This document shows, one piece after another, positions 48,101-58,450 of a stretch of DNA of 64,000 bases. Both the position numbers and the translations under genes were made by a program. Below the pieces are notes generated by a model. That model was given only the letters and a program-made list of their open reading frames with translations, had not been told where the DNA came from and ran no database searches. The first letter of the stretch is position 1, and every line of letters starts with the position of its first letter. Origin of the DNA: Channallabes apus (taxonomy: Eukaryota; Chordata; Actinopteri; Siluriformes; Clariidae); NCBI GenBank assembly GCA_030522415.1, contig CM060121.1, positions 25,444,412 to 25,508,411 on the forward strand, in the 5' to 3' direction.

Positions 48101-51100
48101 CAGAGCAACGGAGAGTGTGGAAAGGAGGAGAAGAAGCGGGTACAGGCAGGTTGGAATGGGTGGAGAAAAGTGTCAGGTGTGTTGTGCGATAAAAGAGTAT
48201 CAGCGAGAATGAAAGGAAAGGTGTACCGGACAGTGGTGAGACCAGCGATGCTCTACGGCTTAGAGACAGTGGCACTGAAGAAAAGACAGGAGGCAGAGTT
48301 AGAGGTAGCAGAGATCAAGATGTTGAGGTTCTCTTTGGGAGTGACAAGGATGGATAAGATCAAGAATGAGTTCATCAGAGGGGCAACCCATGTTAAATGT
48401 TTTGGAGATAAAGTCAGAGAAGCCAGATTGAGGTGGTTTGGACATGTTCAGAGGAGAGATTGTGAGCATATCGTTAGAAGGAACTGCCAGGCAGGAGGTC
48501 TAGAGGACGACCAAAGAGGAGATTTATGGATGCAGTGAGAGAGGACATGAAGTTAGTTTGTGTGAGAGAAGAGGATGCAGGGGATAGGGTTAGATGGAGG
48601 CAGATGATTTGCTGTGGTGATCCCTGAAAGGGAACAGCCAAAAGACAAAGAAGAAGTATAACATGTAAGTGATATAATGTATGAAAGGGGTAGGGTCATA
48701 TAAGTTTACACTTCAACCTACTCCTTTTCAAACAGATGTAATGAACTTTAAATGTAAGAATGATGATATAAGTAAAGAATATGATTGATTCACAATGATA
48801 TATTTATGTCCATAAAATATATCATATAACATCATAACAGCACCTGAAAGGCCAAAACTATGGGGCTAAATAACAGAGAAGGTGATATCTATAGAGGTAA
48901 ATAGTGGTATTTGGGAACATACTCGATCACACTGCAGATTGAGACATGCCAGATTGGTCACATACCAGTGGGGCTAATGATGCTTTGCCCGGCTTTAAAA
49001 AAGATGCCATGGCAAATGGAATTCACTAATATACTGAGCCATTACAGCCTGTCTTCTTTTTATATGGCAGTACTGCTTCTTCATTGAATGACTCATAACT
49101 CATATCTGTCTTCATTTATGAACTTATCTTACTTTTGAAAATGTATCTTACATATTTAATAATCCTTTACTTTATTAATACAAAAGGGGATTAATATAAA
49201 ATGAAATAGTTTTACAGAATGTTAATTAAATGTCTGTGCAAAAGAAATACGTAAACTATTTAAACCTGAAAGTGTAATCTGTGTATAAAAGGGGGGTTAA
49301 AAGTTTAAATCTCACCTCTGATCTGTGTAAGTTGTGTTTGCCTGTTCTCTCTGTGATGGATGTGTTTCCTCTAGCTACTATGGTTTTCTCCCATAATCCA
49401 AAGACTGATTATAATTTCTAACTGGCCTATAGTGTGAGTAGATTTGTGCGTGTGGCTGAGCTTGAGCCCTGCGATTGGTTGGCACCCCATACAGACTGTA
49501 CACAGCCTTCTGGCCTAAGTTCCCTCAGATATGCTCCAGGCCCGCATGACCCTACAGGATAAGTGGTATAGAGGATGCATAGATGCATTTTAAGATGATC
49601 AGCCAAGAATAACATTAGTTACTTTTGGAAAGCCAAATGTTAGAAACATTCAGGAACATAACTAAAATATAAAAAAAAATCTGAATTTAATAAACATTTA
49701 TGTGCAAATGCTATATTGGAGAATTTTCTAATTAATCTGTTCATTTTTAGTTTGATAACCAAAACACATGAACTGTGAACAAATCACTTTTTCAGACTTT
49801 TTACCCATATATGTCACAGATCTGATTTTTTAGGACTGTATGAACACAAACCTGATGTTTTATTTTTTTTAAAGATCTGAGTCACTTTCACATGTGGTTT
49901 CATACAGTATATGCTGTCAGGCAGCACTGGCAGAATGGGGATTTAATATCAGGGCTAGCAGTAACTGCTAAAACAGCGATGCATCTGGCTCCTTTCTTTC
50001 TTTTGGACTTCAACAATTATAGACTTCTAATTGCTTGATGTCCTTCAGAGCAAAATCCCAAGCATAGTTTTGCAAAAATCAAAGCCAGTGTCTAAAACAA
50101 ATGAGTGATCACACAAGTATGACATGTTTTAACCCAGATGGCACGAGCAAAGATGTATCAATGAGTAGTCTCACTTGTTTTCTTGTACTTCTTTCATCTT
50201 TTAGCCTAACTGTTTGTGACTATCCATCTGTTTTTCTTCCATCTTTTTCAATATTCCAGCGTGTTGCCTGAGACACCTCCTGGTGGGTGTAAATGTGCCG
50301 AAGAAGTAAATATTACAACATAGTTAAGGGTATGCATACTGGATAATTATCAAATTGGGATGTGTTGATCTAGGTGGCGCGGTGGTGTAGTGATTAGCAC
50401 TGTCGCCTTGCACCTCCAGGGTCTGGGTTCGATTCCCCGACCAGGCTCGATTCCCGTCTCTGTGTGCACGGAGTTTGCATGTTCTCCCCGTGCTTGGTGG
50501 GTTTCCTCCGGGTACTCCGGTTTCCTCCCACAGTCCAAAGATATGCAGGTTAGGCTAATTGGCGTTCCTAAATTGCCCGTAGTGTGTGATTGGGTGTGTG
50601 AATGTGTGTATGTGTGTGTGCCCTGCGATGGATTGGCACCCTGTCCAGGGTGTACCCCGCCTAGTGCCCGAAGTCTCCTGGGATAGGCTCCAGGTCCCCG
50701 CAACCCTAAACAAAGGATTAAGCGGTATAGAGAATGAATGATCTGCTGGAATGATGGCATTTCATGGTATTAATTATATTCCCACATACAGTAAGTAATG
50801 ATATCCAACATGGACATTGAAATATCATATACAATCCGATAAAGAACAAATATGCCAGTCAAAAAATGTTGGATTTCTACACTGTGATACTTTTATTGAG
50901 TAAATATTTCAGCAATATCTAATACAACAATTAATAAAACACTTTCCCTCTTGCTATATAATTCTCGCCTGCCAGAATTCCTGAACACAATTCCTGCCCA
51001 AACCGCAGCCACTGAATACAGTGATGGCCCCAAGTCTGGATAAAATGAGAGGGTTGCTTCAGGGAGGGTATTGGGTATAAAACCTGTCCCAAGTTTTAGA

Positions 51101-52017
51101 TGGCCCGTTGTGGCGACCTCTCGACTGAATTCATTCCCTCTTGATATATGCTGCTAATTATAACATCTCATCATCGTGACGTGATTTAAATTACAAGATA
51201 TTTAAATACTAATAAGTTATTTTCCAATTTTCTTTATTTGAATACAAAGTAATAAAGGTATACCATCTTGCTGTCATGGATGATTGAAGCCAAAGATGCA
51301 GGTAGAGGTTTGTATTTATCAAACACATGGACATGGAAAAACAAACACAACCTGGCACTTTGTACAGTATAAGGACTATGAACAAGGCTTTAGGTAATGT
51401 ATAGCATTTAGCAGTAGCATAACTACTGGTAACTGAGTTGCAAATCAAGATAAACAAAATATCATAAGGTAATGCATTTTGTGTCTCGAACAACACAATA
51501 CAATGTTTTTGCAATATCACCCACACCTAGTTCTATCACTTTTATAAAGACAATCTTTGCATACAGTAAGTGCGGCTTCAGAGTCAGCTGACTGTGCTGA
51601 CACCATGGGGTTGTGATATGTTACATAAGTAAATAGTTATGTTAATAGACCACAACCTAGAATTATGTTACTTGCTTTAAAGAGATTTAAAGATTTTGTT
51701 ATTATACATAAATAAATAAAAATCCTTCTGTCCAATTTCGATCTTTGCTGACCACTCACACTGGTCATGAACTGGAAGGTGATTATATGGTATCAGCTGT
51801 GCCTGGGGCATAAATGCTGACGTGATATTTGGTTGTGCAGCTGTTGGTCAAAGGCTGAAATTATTCAATAGCCAGTCCTTTATTTGTTTCTTTACAAAAA
51901 CCTGTACCACTGAATAGGTGTGTGTGGGGGGGGGGGGGGGGGACGAAAGAGTAGCACAACATTAATTAGTTGCATTTATGTCAATGGATGGTCCTCACTA
52001 GTATAGTAAGACAGTGA

Positions 52018-52072
<55 letters not shown>

Positions 52073-52156
52073 TGGGTTTGTGAGTGTTTAATTGTGATGT
52101 ATAACCCAGGCTGTTTTGGTTGCCCAGAGCCTTCCATGTTATATTAATGGCTCATT

Positions 52157-52231
<75 letters not shown>

Positions 52232-55200
52232 AGCTTCATTTCCCTTTGGCACTTCCTACAGAGCAGCATGGGGGAGGCCCTGTCACCATGGCAACCTGGG
52301 CCAGTATAGCAGCACCACTGTGAGTGTGTTCATCTCTGTATACAGACGTGGGTGTGTATCAGACCAGGGCCTACACAGTGTTTCTACCAGGTCGTTTGCT
52401 GCCAAAGATGGGGGAGCCGCATGTACATACAGTACACATCCACTCACACAGATCATGAAAATCAATATCTGTTGTAGCGGTTTAACAACATAATACCACC
52501 TATCAGGTCTAATGCAGGAAGACCTTCACATCCCAGTCTCCACAGAAAATGGCCTTCTCGTAGCTCTAAAGTTCACTAGATTTCATGCTAGATATATAGA
52601 TTTATAAATCTATTTTTCAACTTGATGAGAAATACGTACATAGAATACACACAGTTCCTCTTGGGTTATATATTCCAAACAGATCATATATCACTCTGTT
52701 TTGCAAAATGTCAGAAAGTCTTTAGCCATCACAGAATGTAAATATCTTTACATTAAGTAAGTATACTAAATACTGTATAATCAAATTAAAATATATTAAA
52801 TAACTGTATGCATGATAACAGGTGGTTCCACATGTAAAACCTTTCTATAAATATTACAGAAATTCTCCATTCGGTGATTGAGTCTGAATCATATATGGCA
52901 CTCTGGCAGACGTTGTGACATTTTTTCTGAAATCTGTGCATATATTGTGGCTATGTTAGTGACTTGATCAGCATAACGATAAGTGTATGAGTCAAGGTTA
53001 CAGTCTAAGCTAGACACCATTTTAGCCACATACTAGACATTATGTCATAACAACATGTTATTTTAACAGACCATTGATGCATACACTCCCCAGCCACTGT
53101 TCACCTTGCTAGTACTCTATTGGACCCTTTTTGCCATTAGAACTGCCTTGTTTCTTCCTTACATAGATTCTTGTCCATACTGACATGATAGCATCACAAG
53201 GTTGCTACAGATTTGTCGGTTGCACGTCCATGATGTGAAAATCCTAATCCACCACTTGCCATAGGTGCTCTGTTGGATTGAGATCTGGTGACATTGGAGG
53301 CCATTTGAGTACAGTGATCACGAATTATCTTGTGATCATAAAGAGATGGACATGGTCAGCAACAATACTCATGTAGGCTGTGGCATTTCAACAATGTTCA
53401 ACTGGTAATAAGGGACCCAACGTGTTCCAAGAAAATACCCCCACACTATTACACCACCACCCCCAGCCTGAAACATTGATACAAGGCAGGATGGGGCCTT
53501 GTCTTCATGTTATTTAAATTCAAAACTACCATCGGAATTCTGCAGCAGAAATCAAGACTTATCACACCAGGCAATGTTTTTCTAATGTTCTATCGTCAAA
53601 TTTTGGTAAGCCAATGCAAATTGTAGACTCAGTTTTCTGAAGGTTCAACATGTTGTGTGCCCAAACCCCAGCCACTGGATGCAGTGCCGGTCCCAAGCCC
53701 GGATAAAATGGGAGGGTTGCGTCAGGAAGGGCATCTGGCGTAAAACCTGTGCCAAGTTGTAGTGCGGACTGGATATTCCGCTGTGGCGACCCCGTGTCGG
53801 GAGCAGCCCAAAGACCAACAACATTTGTGTTACTGTTGCATTTCTATCAGCTCGTCGACTGGTCTGATAATTCCACTTTTGACCTATGGCATCAACCAGA
53901 CATTTTTCACCCAGAGAACTTGACGCTCACTGGATATTTTCTCTTTTTCAGATGATTCTCTGTACACCTTAGATATGGTTATGTTTGAAAATCCAAGTAC
54001 ATCAGCAGTTTCAGAAATATTCAGATTAGTCTGTCTGGTACCAACAACCATGCCACAATCATAGTTAATTAAATCACTTTTCTTCCACATTCTGATGATC
54101 AGTTTAATCTTCAGCAGATCTTATATATATAGGTGCACCAAATGCAGTGTCTGGTGAGTGTAGATACATAGATACACTACATTGTATTTATGGTAATATC
54201 ATGTGGCAGCAGCCGAAAGACCAACAACAACATCATGTTAAAATCAAATCACTTTTTAATAGCATATTTCCCTACCTTTATTGCAAGTCATGTTTTTATC
54301 CATTGACTATCCATCATGAACTTCATAATACAACACCCATATACAACCCCAAAAGCTCCACCACTAATTACTATTAATAAGACTTACACCAGTGCACATG
54401 TTGCAAAGCTGTTTTAACAATATTTTTGTGAGGATGCTTTAGATAGAGATCTCAGGCGTCCCAGTGTTACCAGGTCACCTGATATCTAACGTGCTGTATG
54501 GGCTAACATGGGCTCCTGCAACATATATGGATGTGAGGAATGCAATAGGGCATCAGCACACTATAAAAAAAATTATATGCTGTACTACAAATACAGATAC
54601 AATTTGAGATAGAAAGAGAAACTTTTGCTATTGTTTTCAAGAAAGTTCATAGAAGCTCAGGTTGAAGCTAGAGGTGGGAATCCAAACTTCTACTGCATGA
54701 GTGGGAGGTGTTTTCTTTCATGTGGGTGCAAACAGTTTCTTAGACATGAAGCTCACAGAAGTTTATTTACATGAACAGGTGGCGGTCCTTAAGTAACTGT
54801 CTGACTCTTTCACGATGGCTTAAAATAAATTATTGGGTTGTTAATAGTTTGGGAAATCAAAGCATTTAATTGTGTTAAAAATATCATACTGTAGACAGGG
54901 ACATGGACCAGTTATGCACTCTAATGAGAAGCTGAGGTCAAGGAACCGTCAGAACAAGGCACAATTCACAGACAACGCTGACAGTGCTGGACTTATACTT
55001 AATTTTTTTTCAGTGTTGAAGTGTTTATTTGTCATATATAAATTACTGCACTGTGAAATTATTTTCTTCACGTAACCCAGTTTATTAGGAAACGGGAGTC
55101 AGAGTGCAGTATCAACCATGATAGCAGATAGGGTTAAAGGTCTAGCAAAAGGACCAAACAGTGGCTGGTTAGTGAAGCTGACTTTCTTATTAATAACCCA

Positions 55201-58200
55201 GAGCCTTGATGCCCTTTTTTTGGCAGGGTTTTTGGGGGCATAGTGGTAAGGTTAATATTAAATAAATGTTAATGTTTGTTTTCTGACACTTTTCTTTGAC
55301 TGTGTTATTTTTTCCTAGTCTTTGTCATTGATCCTATGGTTCAAACCTTGGATTTTCATAGAACATGTGAATGGCTCATGCTCTTTGAGCAGTAACAGAT
55401 GAATGTGACATGTATGTACTTTTAATTCACTGAGGAAATGGTTCAGGACTTAAATAGCTCCTTTTTTTCTGTGAATAAACTAGAGAACAGTGGGACCCTC
55501 CATCATGTGTGTGTGTCTCGACTTATGTAGCAATGTATGTTGCTGCTCTGTTTACACAACCGAAGCGATGCCTGTAACTGGCAATGCAAGTAATAAAATG
55601 CTAAAAAAATCACAAATTCAATTTAATACAAAATTTGGCTATAAAAATAAATCACAATTTCATTCATTCATTCATTCAATCATTCATCTTCTATACCGCT
55701 TAATCCTGTGTTCAGGGTCGCGGGGGACCTGGAGCCTATCCCAGGAGACTTCGGGCACTAGGCGGGGTACACCCTGGACAGCGTGCCAATCCATCGCAGG
55801 GCACACACACATACACACACTCACACACCCAATCACACACTACGGGCAATTTAGGAACGCCAATTAGCCTAGCCTGCATATCTTTGGACTGTGGGAGGAA
55901 ACCGGAGTACCCGGAGGAAACCCACCAAGCACGGGGAGAACATGCAAACTCCATGCACACAGAGACGGGAATCGAGCCTGGTTCATTCATTCATTCTTTC
56001 CTTAATTTATTCATACATTCATAATCCATGCCATGTAGGATTGCAGGTAACCTATCTCAGGAAACTCAAGGCATATTGTAGGGGCACCCTGGATGGGGTG
56101 CCAACCAACTGCAGAGCACACTCACACACTACTGGCAAAAACACAAGAGAGAACATGGAACCTCCATGCATGCACACTGAAGGTAGGAAAATCACAACTT
56201 GTGATGATAAAATATTTATAAAATATGATTTTAATTATTTGTAATTCTGATAATCTTTTAAATAAATTCAGCTGAATAGAGCACTGAGGGAAGCCTTCTC
56301 TGCTTCTATTACTGCATCAAAAGGATGCAGCTTCTGCTAGCACAGTCTTGGTATCAGAGTCTGCTTCTTGGCGTGTCGATGTGATGTTGATGCCCCTTTG
56401 TGCATGCATAAAGGAGGTAATGTTCCCTGTGTTGTCTCCTGTATTGGAGCACGGGGGAGAATTCTCAGTTTGACACCCCTTGCTGGTGGGCAAATGTCAT
56501 GCAGCAGGAGCATGGAAAACAGGACACATAGAAAGGGAGGAAGCATTTCAGCGTGACACAGGAACCTTTCTTAAAATGTCAAGTCAATGTGAGGGGCTGA
56601 GCTACAGGTGCAGTCTGTGTGTGTAGGTGAAAGAACACGATGTAATCGGAAACCGAGCATCAAGGATTTGTTATTCAGGTAAATGGAGCAAACAGACATT
56701 GTAAGCAGCCAGAGCTACAGTAGCTGCATAAACAGACAAACTACAGTTAAAAGCTTTAGGCTATCTCAATTAAACCTCACAGTGCCCCCTCTAATAATAA
56801 TAATAATAATAATAATAATTAAAAAAAAACATTAATTAAAACACTGGTGACTTATCTAACACAAATAACTCTCTAGAAACATTAATTAACTTAAATATGA
56901 TCTTATTTGTATACCACTTGCTGTATAACAACAGTCAGCATTATGTAAATTCCAGATTGTGATTTAAACCTCACTTTATTAGATATAATAAAGTGAGCCT
57001 TGGGGGCTATCATTTGAACATGATCTCTCAAACTGGACAATTGAAGATTAAAATAAAATCAACTAGTCTTTTTAAAATGAAAAGTGATCTCCTCCAGTTG
57101 TAATGTTTTGCATTCTAAGATGCTTTTCTGCTCAACCCGGTTGTCAAACCTGTTTATTTGAGTTACGATAGAGCTCTTGCGTGTGACATCAGACATGATG
57201 TAAAATCAAGCCATCCGCCATTCTGTCTGGCAATCTGTCCGACAGTTGTTAAGCATGAGAGTCCCCCAATATAAGGTCAAAAGCCTAGAAACAGTTTTAT
57301 TTGTATCCAGTTTTCCACTGACAAAAAGAAAAGATATTTGATATCAGCCATACAGCAGGGTAACAAGGCTAAACCTGGTCAATGATAAAATCCTGTTCGT
57401 AGTCACTGGCACTTGTGTAGGGATAGTGACCATTTTCTCTCAGGTAGCATAATCATGAAATTAATGTTTGGTTAAATTGAGCCCTGGCTGTTGTTATTTT
57501 TTTCCATTAGTTTTACTGAGGTCCTCATTGCACACGGAATATGTTTAATGTTCAATCATTGTTTCTCTAAATCTTAAATTAAGTAGATTGTTTTTTCAAT
57601 CTAATTGTGGCAGCAGGGTTATGGTCGAGCATAGAGTTATTGCATGTAACACATAATGGCTGGTTATCAAGTTTGTTTATTGATGTTTTTGTCAAAGAAC
57701 CAAAAACAGAAGTTCACTCCCAGCATCCCAAGTGTATGTGTGTGTGTTAAATTAATGTGGCCTGAAAAGCAGCTGTTGAATTCACAACGAATGCTAAAAT
57801 AAATGATAACTCACATCTACCGCCTGTGCTCACACTAAATGACTAATAACACGGTTATGAGATTGGTCACTCAATCAGACATGCAAAGTGAGCAGAGATA
57901 TAAATGAATAGCAAAGAAGGGGGGGGTGGGAATAAGTCAAAACCTGATGTGTCCAATAACAGAATGTAAACCACATTGATATTCTGCATTAACAAAGTTG
58001 AAATTTTACTAAACGTTGACTTTAACATTAAATCTTACCTGATGAGTAAATATCAACGTATCGTTATTCTGGCAATAATGGTGATTTAACAGCTGGAACT
58101 TGATTTTTTTTAATTTTTTAATATTTACTGACTGAATTTTCTCAATATACACTGTTCCCTGGTCTGACATCATGTGTTGAGTAAAATATGAAGTGGTTTC

Positions 58201-58416
58201 ATTTAGCCAAAAAGTATCATCATTTGGCTGCGTGGTATTATCTGCGTCAGGCTTGACCGCCAGACAAAATGGCGAATGTTTTGATTCTGGATCATGTGAC
58301 TGCAAGAGCTCTATACTGTTGATGTCCTGCGAGCCTAATCTTATCTGGTCATTTCCCCTCTGATCTCTCTCATAAACAAGGTATTTAGCCTGAGGACCCT
58401 CTGTTCAAATGATGTA

Positions 58417-58450
<34 letters not shown>

